Assembly (NCBI GenBank): GCA_900315755.1
Contig: ONAI01000002.1
Location: 1 to 60,271 of the forward strand
Direction: 5' to 3'
Source of the DNA: an uncultured Ruminococcus sp.
GTDB lineage: Bacteria; Bacillota; Clostridia; Oscillospirales; Ruminococcaceae
Length of the DNA: 60,271 bases
In this document: in pieces, positions 26,579 through 35,420 of the stretch
Layout: each line of letters begins with the position of its first letter
Position numbering within the stretch: position 1 is the stretch's first letter
The notes under the pieces: model-generated
Told to the model about the DNA's origin: nothing
Seen by the model: the letters and a program-made list of their open reading frames with translations, nothing else
Database searches by the model: none
Position numbers and translations under genes: made by a program

Positions 26579-26818
26579 TCAAAGAGTTGAGTGGAATGTA
26601 CGCGATATAACGTCATCCTGCTGTTCTTTTGTCAGTTTTACGAAGTTTACTGCGTAACCGGATACTCTTATAGTCAGCTGCGGATACTTTTCAGGATGAG
26701 CCTGAGCATCAAGAAGAGTCTCACGGGTGAAAACGTTTACATTGAGGTGATGACCGCCTTTTTCAACATAGCCATCGAGAAGCTCTATAAGGTTGTCAAT
26801 TTGTTTCTGATTATCCAT
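26579..26818 (-). CDS. grcA: Stand-alone glycyl-radical subunit of pyruvate formate-lyase
   Basis: A 79-aa protein equal to the C-terminal glycyl-radical domain of pyruvate formate-lyase: [35 protein letters not shown] with the radical glycine at G54, and the closing [12 protein letters not shown]. Enterobacteria have a similar free protein (GrcA/YfiD) as a repair part for damaged full-length PFL. Here the upstream PFL gene lacks this domain, so this protein should be an obligatory subunit. It has its own strong RBS (AAAGGAG) and is the last gene of the operon. Confidence 0.92.
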   Translation of the reverse strand: MDNQKQIDNLIELLDGYVEKGGHHLNVNVFTRETLLDAQAHPEKYPQLTIRVSGYAVNFVKLTKEQQDDVISRTFHSTL

Positions 26819-26844
26819 ATTAATTCTCCTTTATCAATATTATA

Positions 26845-27054
26845 TCAGTCTTCCTCGGTTTCGAGTTCTGTTGGTTGGCAGCAAGCTCCTTTTACACCAC
26901 AGTCGGTGCTGTTTACGGTCTCAACAGTAAGGCTGCCGCCGTTTTCTTCGGGAAAGATGTTTACGTGACCAGTACCTTCAGACATCAGCTGGTCTATGAG
27001 ATCAGCAAGTTCTTCCGGCGAACTGGCAGTACCTTTGATGTTGGATTCAAGCAT
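26845..27054 (-). CDS. Cys-rich small protein between PFL subunits, possible degenerate glycyl-radical domain
   Basis: A 69-aa acidic protein whose ATG overlaps the PFL stop (TAATG) and which ends 26 bases before the glycyl-radical subunit. Its first half (ELADLIDQLMSEGTGHVNI) can be aligned by eye with the N-terminal part of the downstream subunit ([21 protein letters not shown]). The expected RVSGYAV radical loop is replaced by STDCGVKGACCQP, with three cysteines in nine residues. It may be a decayed duplicate, an assembly factor or a thiol/metal-binding partner. I know no family for it. Confidence 0.65.
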   Translation of the reverse strand: MLESNIKGTASSPEELADLIDQLMSEGTGHVNIFPEENGGSLTVETVNSTDCGVKGACCQPTELETEED

Positions 27055-29159
27055 TATTCTTCACCTTTGAGTTTATCAAGATCAAGATCGCCCATGAATA
27101 CGTCCATATCCTTACCGAGAGCATCAGGAATAATGGAGAATGTATTTGAGATACCGTCCTGAGCGTGTCTGAACGGAAGCTTTGCAACGGATGAAAGTGA
27201 AGCTACTGCGCCGTGAGTATCTCTTCCATGCATCGGGTTAGCTCCCGGAGCAAGCGGAACGCCCTGCTTGCGTCCGTCAGGAGTGTTGCCGGTCTTTTTA
27301 CCGTAAACAACGTTTGATGTGATAGTAAGGATAGACATTGTAGGAACGCCATCTCGGTAGGTGTGGTGCTTCTTGATCTTTTCCATGAACTGACGTACAA
27401 CAGTTACTGCAAGCTGATCGACACGGTCATCGTTGTTGCCGTATTTCGGAAAATCGCCCTCGATCTCGTAGTCAACAATAACGTTCTTGGCAACGTCGAT
27501 AACATTTCCTGCCTTGTCCTTGATCTCGATGTCCTTGCGGATAGGCTTTACCTTTGCATACTTGATAGCAGAGAGCGAATCTGCAACGACTGAAAGACCT
27601 GCGATACCTGTTGCAAAGTAACGCTTGACATCTCTGTCGTGGAGAGCCATCTGAAGTCTCTCATAGCTGTATTTATCGTGCATATAGTGGATAACATTAA
27701 GAGTGTTTACATAGAGACCTGCGAGCCACTCCATCATATCCATATACTTTTCCCATACATCGTTAAAGTCGAGGTATTCACTGTCTACCGGGCGGTACTT
27801 AGGTCCGACCTGAAGTCCGAGACGTTCATCAACACCGCCGTTTATAGCATAAAGGAGGCATTTTGCAAGATTTGCTCTTGCACCGAAGAACTGCATCTCC
27901 TTGCCGACTCTCATTGAGGATACACAGCAGGCGATAGCGTAGTCATCGCCGTGAACAACCCTCATCATGTCGTCGTTCTCATACTGGATAGAGGATGTTT
28001 TGATAGACATTTTAGCGCAGTATTCCTTGAACTTTCTCGGGAGCTTTGTTGACCAGAGGATAGTCATATTCGGTTCCGGAGCTGTTCCGAGGTTTTCGAG
28101 AGTGTGGAGATAACGGAAGCTGTTCTTTGTAACGAGGTGGTGACCGTCAACATCAACACCGCCGATTGATTCTGTGATCCATGTAGGATCGCCTGAGAAG
28201 AGCGAATTGTATTCAGGTGTACGTGCGAACTTTACGATACGCAGCTTCATGATGAAGTGGTCGATGAGCTCCTGAGCCTGTTCCTCAGTAATGAGACCGC
28301 GTTCAAGATCACGCTGGATGTATATATCAAGGAAGGTCGAGGTGCGTCCGAGGGACATTGCTGCGCCGTTCTGCTCCTTGACAGCTGCGAGGTAGCCGAA
28401 ATAGAGCCACTGTACAGCTTCCTTTGCATTAGCTGCCGGTTTGGAAATGTCAAATCCGTAGATCTCACCGAGCTTCTTGAGTTCCTCAAGAGCGCGTACC
28501 TGTTCAGCAAGCTCCTCACGCAGACGGATATTCTTGGAAGTCATTCTCACGAGAGAAGTATCGATCTGGTGCTTCTTATCCTGAATGAGGAGGTCGATAC
28601 CATAGAGAGCAACACGGCGGTAGTCGCCTATGATACGACCTCTGCCGTAAGCATCGGGCAGACCTGTAAGGATAGCGGAATGACGTGCGAGACGCATTTC
28701 TGGAGTATAGGCATCAAAAACGCCCTGATTGTGAGTTTTTCTGTATTTTGTGAAGATCTCAACAACGGAAGGATCAACTTCGTATCCGTACTCCTTACAA
28801 GCCTGCTGAGCCATTCTGATACCGCCGAAAGGCTGGAGAGCGCGCTTGAAGGGCTTGTCTGTCTGGAGACCGACGATCTGTTCGAGTTCCTTGTTGAGAT
28901 AGCCGGCACCATGAGAAGTAATAGTTGAGATAATTTTGGTATCCATATCGAGAACACCGCCGGCTTCACGTTCCTGTCTGGAGAGATCCATTACCTGATC
29001 CCAGAGCTTTTTAGTCGCGTCGGTAGGTCCTGCAAGGAAGCTTTCATCACCATCGTATGGAGTGTAATTCTTCTTGATGAAATCACGTACATTAACTGAA
29101 GTGTGATTCCAGCGTCCTTCATTGAATCCATCCCATTCTTTTGCCCAAGTGTTTATCAT
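27054..29159 (-). CDS. pflB: Pyruvate formate-lyase catalytic subunit lacking the glycyl-radical domain
   Basis: A 701-aa formate C-acetyltransferase (pyruvate + CoA to acetyl-CoA + formate). The catalytic Cys pair C411/C412 is in [13 protein letters not shown], and the N-terminus (WDGFNEGRW) and [12 protein letters not shown] match PFL throughout. The protein stops after [13 protein letters not shown], about 60 residues short of the usual 750-760 aa, exactly where the glycyl-radical domain should begin; that domain is encoded two genes downstream. No activating enzyme (pflA) is adjacent. RBS AAAGGAG. The promoter carries two inverted repeats. Confidence 0.94.
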   Translation of the reverse strand: MINTWAKEWDGFNEGRWNHTSVNVRDFIKKNYTPYDGDESFLAGPTDATKKLWDQVMDLSRQEREAGGVLDMDTKIISTITSHGAGYLNKELEQIVGLQTDKPFKRALQPFGGIRMAQQACKEYGYEVDPSVVEIFTKYRKTHNQGVFDAYTPEMRLARHSAILTGLPDAYGRGRIIGDYRRVALYGIDLLIQDKKHQIDTSLVRMTSKNIRLREELAEQVRALEELKKLGEIYGFDISKPAANAKEAVQWLYFGYLAAVKEQNGAAMSLGRTSTFLDIYIQRDLERGLITEEQAQELIDHFIMKLRIVKFARTPEYNSLFSGDPTWITESIGGVDVDGHHLVTKNSFRYLHTLENLGTAPEPNMTILWSTKLPRKFKEYCAKMSIKTSSIQYENDDMMRVVHGDDYAIACCVSSMRVGKEMQFFGARANLAKCLLYAINGGVDERLGLQVGPKYRPVDSEYLDFNDVWEKYMDMMEWLAGLYVNTLNVIHYMHDKYSYERLQMALHDRDVKRYFATGIAGLSVVADSLSAIKYAKVKPIRKDIEIKDKAGNVIDVAKNVIVDYEIEGDFPKYGNNDDRVDQLAVTVVRQFMEKIKKHHTYRDGVPTMSILTITSNVVYGKKTGNTPDGRKQGVPLAPGANPMHGRDTHGAVASLSSVAKLPFRHAQDGISNTFSIIPDALGKDMDVFMGDLDLDKLKGEE

Positions 29160-29233
29160 AGTTCAGAACTCCTTTACAGATTATTTATAATTATTTCCGG
29201 GTAAAAACACGGAAAGATAGATCATCTACGATA

Positions 29234-29262
29234 ATAATATCACATTGACTAAAAAATGTCAA
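29234..29262 (-). promoter_or_regulatory. Promoter of the split pfl operon
   Basis: Minus strand: TTGACA (29262-29257), 17 bp, TATTAT (29239-29234). An inverted repeat ATTGAC-N8-GTCAAT (29244-29263) overlaps the -35 and half of the spacer. Confidence 0.8.
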
Positions 29263-29276
29263 TCTTTGATTTCTGC

Positions 29277-29302
29277 AAAAATAACAAAAATGCGTTATTT
29301 TT
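29277..29302. promoter_or_regulatory. Inverted repeat upstream of the pfl promoter
   Basis: AAAAATAAC (29277-29285), 8 bases, GTTATTTTT (29294-29302): a perfect 9-bp inverted repeat 15 bp upstream of the -35. It is a candidate regulator site. The half-sites are not those of Rex (TTGTTA...TAACAA) or FNR (TTGAT...ATCAA). Confidence 0.55.
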
Positions 29303-29436
29303 GTATTATGATATTACTAACATTTGTAATTGCAAGGATTTATACCGGTGATTATTTCGCAGTATAGCCAGCTTCTCAAAACTGCTGTAAAAAAACATTC
29401 TACTTGTTTGGCAAATTTGTTGAATTGAGAGAAAAA

Positions 29437-30615
29437 TTATTTTTTGTGTTTTTTTGTTACCTTAGGTTTATCCGGCGGAGCTTCGGGCAGCTGATTAGGT
29501 ATTCCGGCGAGCTCTGTCTCTTTCTTTTCAAGCTTGTAGAATGCGAGCTTATAGAAGGTCGCAACGAGAGGAACGCCCATGAGCATTCCCATGATACCGA
29601 AAAGACTTCCGCCAACTGTGATAGCTGCGAGCACCCATATTTCCGGAAGTCCAACGGATGTTCCGACTACCTTCGGATAGAATATATTATTATCAATTTG
29701 CTGAAGAATTATCAGGAACACTAAGAATATCAGTGCTTTAGTTGGACTTACCGTGCATATTATGAATGCGCTCAGTGCCGCACCAATGAGAGCACCGAAT
29801 ATTGGGATAAGTGCGGTAACGCCTATGATAGTGCCGGTCATAGCCGGATATGGCAGGCGCAGTATAGATGAGCCGATGAAGGTTAGTGTTCCGATGATAA
29901 TTGCTTCGATGAACTGTCCGATGAAGAAGTTTGTGAAGGTCTCATGTGCTGTTGAGAAGAATCTATTCATGCGGCGGATGGTCTTTTCGCTGAGATAAGC
30001 ATTCTGGAAACGCTTTATGTCGTTAGCGAGCTTGTCTTTTCTGAGGAGAAGGTATATAGCGAAAATTACTCCTATGATGGTATTTATCAGAGCGGAGGTA
30101 ACAGAAGTGATGAAAGATATAACAGAGCCGAACAGACCGAATGCGCTTTGAGTCAGTTTATTGACAATTTCGTTACGGTCGATCTCAATGTTGTTGAGTT
30201 GTTCCTGGAGTCTGGGGTATTGTTTGAGTTTTTTGGTTGAGAACGCCTTGCCTCTTTCGTAAAGATCCGGCAATTCGTCGTAGAACAGCTTTCCTGCTGT
30301 TACGAATTCAGGGATGACGACTTTCAGCACAAGCGTGATAGTTGCGATGACTATTGTGAAAGAAAGTATCAGACACAACGGTCTGCGCGAGGCGATTATT
30401 TTTGGCGATTTGCTTTTTGGAAAATAGTGTTTTTCAAAGAAATTCATAATGATGTTGAAGATATAAGCGATTATGCAGCCTATAAGCATAGGCGTGAGTG
30501 CTACAAAACTCAGGCTCAGAAGTGTGATGACTAATGAGAAGTTCTGTACTATCAGACATATCGCGACAGCAAGACTTGCGATGTATAGATATTTTCGCTT
30601 TTCGCGTTTTTCCAT
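29437..30615 (-). CDS. AI-2E-family transporter
   Basis: A 392-aa polytopic membrane protein of the AI-2E (YdiK/PerM-like) exporter family, with about eight helices and the family signatures FIGQFIEAIIIGTLTFIG, PYPAMTGTIIGVTALIPIFG and DNNIFYPKVVGTSVGLP. Members export signal molecules or ions; the substrate here is unknown. The C-terminal tail is charged (PDKPKVTKKHKK). The ATG at 30615 is behind AAAGGACGG; an earlier ATG at 30639 has no RBS. Divergent from the GGDEF gene. Confidence 0.88.
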   Translation of the reverse strand: MEKREKRKYLYIASLAVAICLIVQNFSLVITLLSLSFVALTPMLIGCIIAYIFNIIMNFFEKHYFPKSKSPKIIASRRPLCLILSFTIVIATITLVLKVVIPEFVTAGKLFYDELPDLYERGKAFSTKKLKQYPRLQEQLNNIEIDRNEIVNKLTQSAFGLFGSVISFITSVTSALINTIIGVIFAIYLLLRKDKLANDIKRFQNAYLSEKTIRRMNRFFSTAHETFTNFFIGQFIEAIIIGTLTFIGSSILRLPYPAMTGTIIGVTALIPIFGALIGAALSAFIICTVSPTKALIFLVFLIILQQIDNNIFYPKVVGTSVGLPEIWVLAAITVGGSLFGIMGMLMGVPLVATFYKLAFYKLEKKETELAGIPNQLPEAPPDKPKVTKKHKK

Positions 30616-30748
30616 TTTAAAAAAGACCGTCCTTTGCATATGTTAGGTTATTTTTGAAGATACCTCTTCTATTATATTATATAATAAGTCTGGTAAGAAG
30701 TCACGCGGCATAATGTAAAATTTTTGTAAACAATGCGAAGCCCCATAC

Positions 30749-30778
30749 TTGACCGTCTTGTTTGATGTATGGTATAAT
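30749..30778 (+). promoter_or_regulatory. Sigma-A promoter of the GGDEF-like gene
   Basis: TTGACC (30749-30754), 18 bp, TATAAT (30773-30778). Confidence 0.75.
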
Positions 30779-30809
30779 TACTGTAAGTCATGAAAGTGAG
30801 GTATGCGGT

Positions 30810-32597
30810 ATGAACAGCGAAGAATTCCTTGGTGAGAAACTTTACAGAGTGGGCAGAGTTGTCGTTGATAAGAGCCTGCATACACAGAGTGCAGATGAAC
30901 GCTTTTTCAGCTACTTCGGCAATGATGTTATTTATTCTATCAGGCGTACTATCGACGATGAGGACTATGAACGCCTTATAGGGTGCATTGATTCAGCTGA
31001 TGATGGGGATCTGCATAAAACAGTAATACGCATGAAAGGCATCAACGGTTATCTGAGATGGATCTCGGCTTCTGTCCGCAGGATCGGAAAAGATGATGCG
31101 GAGCCGCTTTACAGCATAGTGCTCAGCGATGTATTTTCGCTTGAAGCTGCTGCCTACAAAAGAGAAAAAAAGCTTTCTGAACTGCGGTATGTTCTTAGCC
31201 TGATAAGCGATCTTGCATTTGAGTATTCTTTTGAGACGAAAAAGATCAGGATATATATTTTTGACTGCTACCGTGAGGTAGTCCTCGTGGACGAGAAGCT
31301 TGAAAAATGGCGTACAGATGCCATAAAAGAGGAGTATGTGCTTTCGCGTTACATAGAGACATTCAATTCGCTTTGCAGAGATATACGAAGCGGAGTTTAT
31401 CGCTTCGATTACGAGATAGAGACATCAGTCCTGACTGGCGGAAAGAATCGTGAGACCTGTCTTTTCCGCGGTATAACGCGTTATGATGATCCGGATAACA
31501 GAAAGGTCACCGGAATAATCTCGGTAGTCAGTTCAAGAAGCAAGAGCAAGGAGGTAAATCTTGCTTTTGAAGCAAATAAGGATTCGATGTCCGGACTTCT
31601 GAATAAACGTGCAATAAATGCGTTTGCGAGAGATATTATCCGATCTGAGCCGCATTACAATGTAAATATAGTCATCCTTGATATAGACGATTTCACCGGT
31701 ATCAACAGCAGCTACGGGCATATGTTCGGAGACGAGGTCATATACAAGATAGCCGGCATAATCAAGACTGAAATAGGTGCAAGAGGTATTGCCGGAAGAG
31801 TAAGCGGCGGCGGTTTCCTTATAGTTCTCGAAAACACACGCGATGAAGAGGATCTGCGCGGCATACTCCGTGCAATACGCACTAAGACCGAATTTGCATT
31901 CGCTGACCGTTTTGATAATCTGCGCCTTACCTGTTCTATGGGAGTTTCGACCTATCCTGTGGACAGCCGCAGCTTTGAGGAATTGTTCATGCAGGCGGAT
32001 AAGGCACTGTACCTTGCACAGCAGAAAGGCAAGAACCGATACATAATCTATGACATCAATAAGCACGGTCCGGTTGAAAAAGATGCCAAGAATAAGATAG
32101 TTTACCTGAGCAGCAAGGGCGAAGCTTCCGAGAAACTCGGCTTTGCAGGTAAGCTTGCGGAAAGTCTTGTACTTGGAAGGATACCGGATATATCGGTGCT
32201 TCTTGAACAGATAAGGGCAAAGTTCTTGATAGATGACATCTGTGTTTATGCCGGAAATGATATGAGCCTTATTCTGAATTGCGGAAATGCCAATTCAAAA
32301 AGTGCGGCATATCTGCTGAATAACGGGTATACAGAGCGATTTTCGGCGGACGGTCTTTTCGTTATTGACAATGTGAATGAGCTTGAAGGACGCGATGACG
32401 ATGCCTTTGCTCAGCTTTCTTCACAGAATATAGGCGGAGCAGTACAGTATCTGATGACAGATGACAGCATAGTCAAGGGAATGATCTCGTTCTGTTATAT
32501 TTCACGCTTCAAAAAATGGTCAGTGGCGGATCAGAACTATTTTGCGATAATCGGCAGAGTTATAACCGCTATACTGAAAAAGCAGGCATATATATGA
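30810..32597 (+). CDS. Degenerate GGDEF protein with PAS-like N-terminus and GAF-like C-terminus
   Basis: A 595-aa cytoplasmic signalling protein. Residues about 1-110 resemble a PAS sensor and about 110-260 a second alpha/beta domain. A GGDEF-fold domain follows, about 265-415 (KDSMSGLLNKRAINAFAR, then VILDIDDFTGINSSYGHMFGDEV, MQADKALYLAQQKGKNRY). The signature motif reads SGGGF (332-336) instead of GGDEF, so the metal-binding acidic residues are lost and cyclase activity is unlikely. About 450-590 looks like a GAF domain. It probably serves as a ligand or nucleotide sensor. RBS GTGAGG; ATG at 30810 chosen for spacing. Confidence 0.85.
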   Translation: MNSEEFLGEKLYRVGRVVVDKSLHTQSADERFFSYFGNDVIYSIRRTIDDEDYERLIGCIDSADDGDLHKTVIRMKGINGYLRWISASVRRIGKDDAEPLYSIVLSDVFSLEAAAYKREKKLSELRYVLSLISDLAFEYSFETKKIRIYIFDCYREVVLVDEKLEKWRTDAIKEEYVLSRYIETFNSLCRDIRSGVYRFDYEIETSVLTGGKNRETCLFRGITRYDDPDNRKVTGIISVVSSRSKSKEVNLAFEANKDSMSGLLNKRAINAFARDIIRSEPHYNVNIVILDIDDFTGINSSYGHMFGDEVIYKIAGIIKTEIGARGIAGRVSGGGFLIVLENTRDEEDLRGILRAIRTKTEFAFADRFDNLRLTCSMGVSTYPVDSRSFEELFMQADKALYLAQQKGKNRYIIYDINKHGPVEKDAKNKIVYLSSKGEASEKLGFAGKLAESLVLGRIPDISVLLEQIRAKFLIDDICVYAGNDMSLILNCGNANSKSAAYLLNNGYTERFSADGLFVIDNVNELEGRDDDAFAQLSSQNIGGAVQYLMTDDSIVKGMISFCYISRFKKWSVADQNYFAIIGRVITAILKKQAYI

Positions 32598-32616
32598 TTA
32601 TCTGAAAGGAAAACAT

Positions 32617-34068
32617 ATGGAGAAGATCTATAAAGTTGCTTTAGGCAAAGCAAGGTGTGCTGTTGATCTCGGAGACGGCAGTGAACGCGGTGAGTATGTC
32701 GAGCAGGATTACATTCTGCGTAAACTCGGCAGACCTCACAGGAGCATCAGTCTTATGTACTGTTATTATCCTTTCGATGAACACTTTCCTGAGCGTATCT
32801 CGGAAGCAGTAAGCGGAGAGGGGATAACCTATCAGTGGGACTATCCTTATGACGATTATTTTCCGTACCGTGGAGGTCTTGAAGGCGATACCTCTGGCGA
32901 GCCTTTCAATTTCATGCGCGATATAAGGCGGCATGGACAGGATGTAACTCTCACAATAACGATGGATCCGGCTGTAACTGATGAGCAGTTAAGAGCTATC
33001 GGAAATGATCTGCGTCCGTTTGGAAGGATGTTCTTGCGTATCAACCACGAAGCTACCGGTAACTGGTTTTCGTTCACGAAACGCGCCTCATATCAGGAAA
33101 TAGCCGATTTTTACTGCCGCGCTGCACGTATTATCAAGGAACAGGCACCGAATGTCCGGACGATCCTTTGCATAGGCGGTATAGAAGATCCGGATTCCGA
33201 TGAAATGGTAAAGGAAGAGGAGTTTACACAGGCTGTGCGTGAAACTGATATATGGTCAGTGGATAAATATATGTCGCTGCACTGGGGATGGCCTTATGAC
33301 ACAGCAATTACCGGCGGAAGCACTCATTTCCGGTCATCAGTCAAAGAAGTATACGAGCTTTCAAAGCGCAGCTATGAGCGCTTTAGGTATCTCAACGGAG
33401 GCATAGCCAAGCCTATGGTGATGTCGGAGCTCAATTCCGACGGAGATGTCACCGGACCTTATGAGCAGGCAGAAATGGTCAGGCTTTTCGCTGATATGCT
33501 GAAAGCTGACAAAGACGATTGGCTTGACGGATTCACGTTTTATCAGTTCCGTGATCGCGGAAGGCTCGGACTTGAGACGGAAGACCCTAATAACAGTAAT
33601 GTCGGCGTGGAACAGCCGGTCATGCAGGCTTACAGGGATATTATCCATGATGACTATTTCAAGCCGTCGCTGAAGCGCGGGGATGAAACAGCGCTTCCTG
33701 TGCGGCTTCGCTGGGGCGGTGCTGAGGATTCGGAAGGTCTTGAAATACCGGTACATATTACGTCTGCACCGCATTTCTGCGAGCTGAAATTTGCAGATAA
33801 TAATAACCTCATGCTTGAATTCAACGGTATGTGGTTTTACAAGTCGCCGGAAGCAGGATTCATTGATCTCATGCCGGCTTTTTATGCAAGACCTTTCAGC
33901 GGAGAATGTGAAATACCGCTGCGGATATTCGCTCCGCCTGCGAGCGGTGAGAATGACCTCAGTGTACCTGACGGTCTGTTGAATTACTTCTGTATTATAA
34001 AAAAACTGCCGGAACTGCGCATAGAGTATGGTCCGGTCGAACCAAGTAAAGATAAGAACGGAGAATGA
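32617..34068 (+). CDS. Intracellular glycoside-hydrolase-like TIM-barrel protein
   Basis: A 483-aa protein without a signal peptide. The barrel-like part (about 40-355) has an acid/base-type motif RINHEATGNWF (E145) and a nucleophile-type strand VMSELNSDGD (E271), the two-Glu pattern of clan GH-A, closest in look to GH26 (RPFHEMNGNWF). WGWPYDTAITGG and FTFYQFRDRGRLG complete the barrel. The last ~120 residues form a beta-rich appendage. No exact family is recognised. RBS GAAAGGA. The stop is one base before the ispD start. Confidence 0.7.
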   Translation: MEKIYKVALGKARCAVDLGDGSERGEYVEQDYILRKLGRPHRSISLMYCYYPFDEHFPERISEAVSGEGITYQWDYPYDDYFPYRGGLEGDTSGEPFNFMRDIRRHGQDVTLTITMDPAVTDEQLRAIGNDLRPFGRMFLRINHEATGNWFSFTKRASYQEIADFYCRAARIIKEQAPNVRTILCIGGIEDPDSDEMVKEEEFTQAVRETDIWSVDKYMSLHWGWPYDTAITGGSTHFRSSVKEVYELSKRSYERFRYLNGGIAKPMVMSELNSDGDVTGPYEQAEMVRLFADMLKADKDDWLDGFTFYQFRDRGRLGLETEDPNNSNVGVEQPVMQAYRDIIHDDYFKPSLKRGDETALPVRLRWGGAEDSEGLEIPVHITSAPHFCELKFADNNNLMLEFNGMWFYKSPEAGFIDLMPAFYARPFSGECEIPLRIFAPPASGENDLSVPDGLLNYFCIIKKLPELRIEYGPVEPSKDKNGE

Positions 34069-34069
34069 T

Positions 34070-34744
34070 ATGAATACTTCAGTTGTGATAGTATGTGCCG
34101 GAAATTCTACAAGAATGGGTGGAGTTAATAAGATACTGCTTCCGCTCGGCGAAAGGCTTGTTATCGGCGTTACGATGCAGGCGTTCCAAAAATGCGAGAG
34201 TGTTGAGGAAATAATTATCGTTGCAAGAGAAAGCGACATCCCTGCCATCCGGGAGGAAGCCGATAAAGCCGGTATAACCAAGCTAAAGGAATGCACAACC
34301 GGCGGTGCAACACGTCAGGAAAGCGTTATCAATGGCATTCGCTGCATATCAAAGGGCATACAGCTTGTTGCGATCCACGACGGTGCACGTCCGCTTGTAA
34401 AGCCGGAACATATCGAGAAGGTCATCAAGGATGCTTCTGTGTTTGGTGGGGCAACTCTTGGAGTTCCTGTAAAGGACACTATAAAAACTGTTGATGGAGG
34501 TCTTATTATTGACACTCCGCCGCGCAGTTCGCTGTATATAACTCAGACACCGCAGATATTCAAGCGTGATCTCTACTTTGAGGGGGTAGACTTTGCACTT
34601 GAACACGGTCTTGATTTTACTGATGACTGTCAGCTCGTTGAGGCTATCGGCGGAAAGGTTGCAATGACAGTGGGGGATTATACAAATATAAAGATAACAA
34701 CTCCGGAGGACATAAAGCTTGCTGAAGTCCTGCTGAAGCTGTGA
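34070..34744 (+). CDS. ispD: 2-C-methyl-D-erythritol 4-phosphate cytidylyltransferase
   Basis: A 224-aa nucleotidyltransferase of the MEP isoprenoid pathway (MEP + CTP to CDP-ME). The CTP-binding loop is CAGNSTRMGGVNK near 10-22, followed by GGATRQESVINGI, IHDGARPLV and PVKDTIKTVDGG with the catalytic Asp/Lys, and TDDCQLVEAIGGKV. The start ATG at 34070 follows GGAGAATG; an upstream in-frame GTG at 34028 would overlap the glycosidase-like gene. Directly followed by ispF, the usual pairing. Confidence 0.94.
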   Translation: MNTSVVIVCAGNSTRMGGVNKILLPLGERLVIGVTMQAFQKCESVEEIIIVARESDIPAIREEADKAGITKLKECTTGGATRQESVINGIRCISKGIQLVAIHDGARPLVKPEHIEKVIKDASVFGGATLGVPVKDTIKTVDGGLIIDTPPRSSLYITQTPQIFKRDLYFEGVDFALEHGLDFTDDCQLVEAIGGKVAMTVGDYTNIKITTPEDIKLAEVLLKL

Positions 34745-34760
34745 TAATTGGAGGTAAATT

Positions 34761-35246
34761 ATGGTCAGAATTGGTCACGGATATGACGTTCATAAGCTTG
34801 TTGAAGGCAGAAAACTTATACTCGGAGGCGTTGAGATACCGCATATTACAGGATTGCTCGGGCATTCTGATGCAGATGTGCTCGTTCATGCTGTAATGGA
34901 TTCTATGCTCGGTGCGCTCGCACTTGGCGACATCGGACATCTTTTCCCGGATACCGCGGACGAGTTTGAGGGTGCGGACAGTATGAAGCTTCTGGCTGAG
35001 GTGGTCAGGGTGTGCCGCGAAAATGGCTATGTTATCAGTAATATTGACGCTACTGTAATTGCACAGGCACCTAAGCTTGCGCCTCATATAATGAAAATGC
35101 GCGAGAACATTGCAGCTGTATGCGGCTGCGAGGTATCACAGATAAGCGTCAAGGCGACTACTGAGGAGCATCTCGGATTCACCGGTGAAAAACTCGGAAT
35201 ATCTGCCCATGCAGTTGCTTTAATGAAAAAAGTAGATTTTGCTTAA
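34761..35246 (+). CDS. ispF: 2-C-methyl-D-erythritol 2,4-cyclodiphosphate synthase
   Basis: A 161-aa trimeric zinc enzyme of the MEP pathway. Metal ligands D8 and H10 are in [11 protein letters not shown], the third His in [13 protein letters not shown]; the catalytic Thr is in [13 protein letters not shown]. Length is normal. RBS TTGGAGGT, 16 bases after ispD. Confidence 0.95.
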   Translation: MVRIGHGYDVHKLVEGRKLILGGVEIPHITGLLGHSDADVLVHAVMDSMLGALALGDIGHLFPDTADEFEGADSMKLLAEVVRVCRENGYVISNIDATVIAQAPKLAPHIMKMRENIAAVCGCEVSQISVKATTEEHLGFTGEKLGISAHAVALMKKVDFA

Positions 35247-35306
35247 AGAAAGCACGATATAATTTAAGTTATCTTCACTTAAATAAAGAAAATTTTCTCT
35301 TAACTA

Positions 35307-35335
35307 TTGACAAATCGTTAGGGATTATTTATAAT
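35307..35335 (+). promoter_or_regulatory. Consensus sigma-A promoter of the GH26 gene
   Basis: Perfect TTGACA (35307-35312), 17 bp, perfect TATAAT (35330-35335). The ~80-base leader contains AGTTAA...TTAACT repeats and a strong AAGGAGG site. Upstream, TTTAAGT/ACTTAAA (35263-35283) may be a weak ispF terminator. Confidence 0.88.
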
Positions 35336-35420
35336 AATAGTAGATAAGACTGAAATCAATTAGTTAAGTTACGCGTTAACTCATTGTTAATAAAGCATTT
35401 TATTTAAGGAGGATATTAAA

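Noticed and set aside
26579-29159. Split pyruvate formate-lyase as a sequencing frameshift
   Set aside because: A 69-aa ORF with its own start lies between the halves and the last gene has its own RBS and ATG; a single indel cannot produce this.
29277-29302. Rex-binding site at the pfl promoter
   Set aside because: The half-sites are AATAAC/GTTATT facing each other, the reverse orientation of the Rex TTGTTA/TAACAA pattern.
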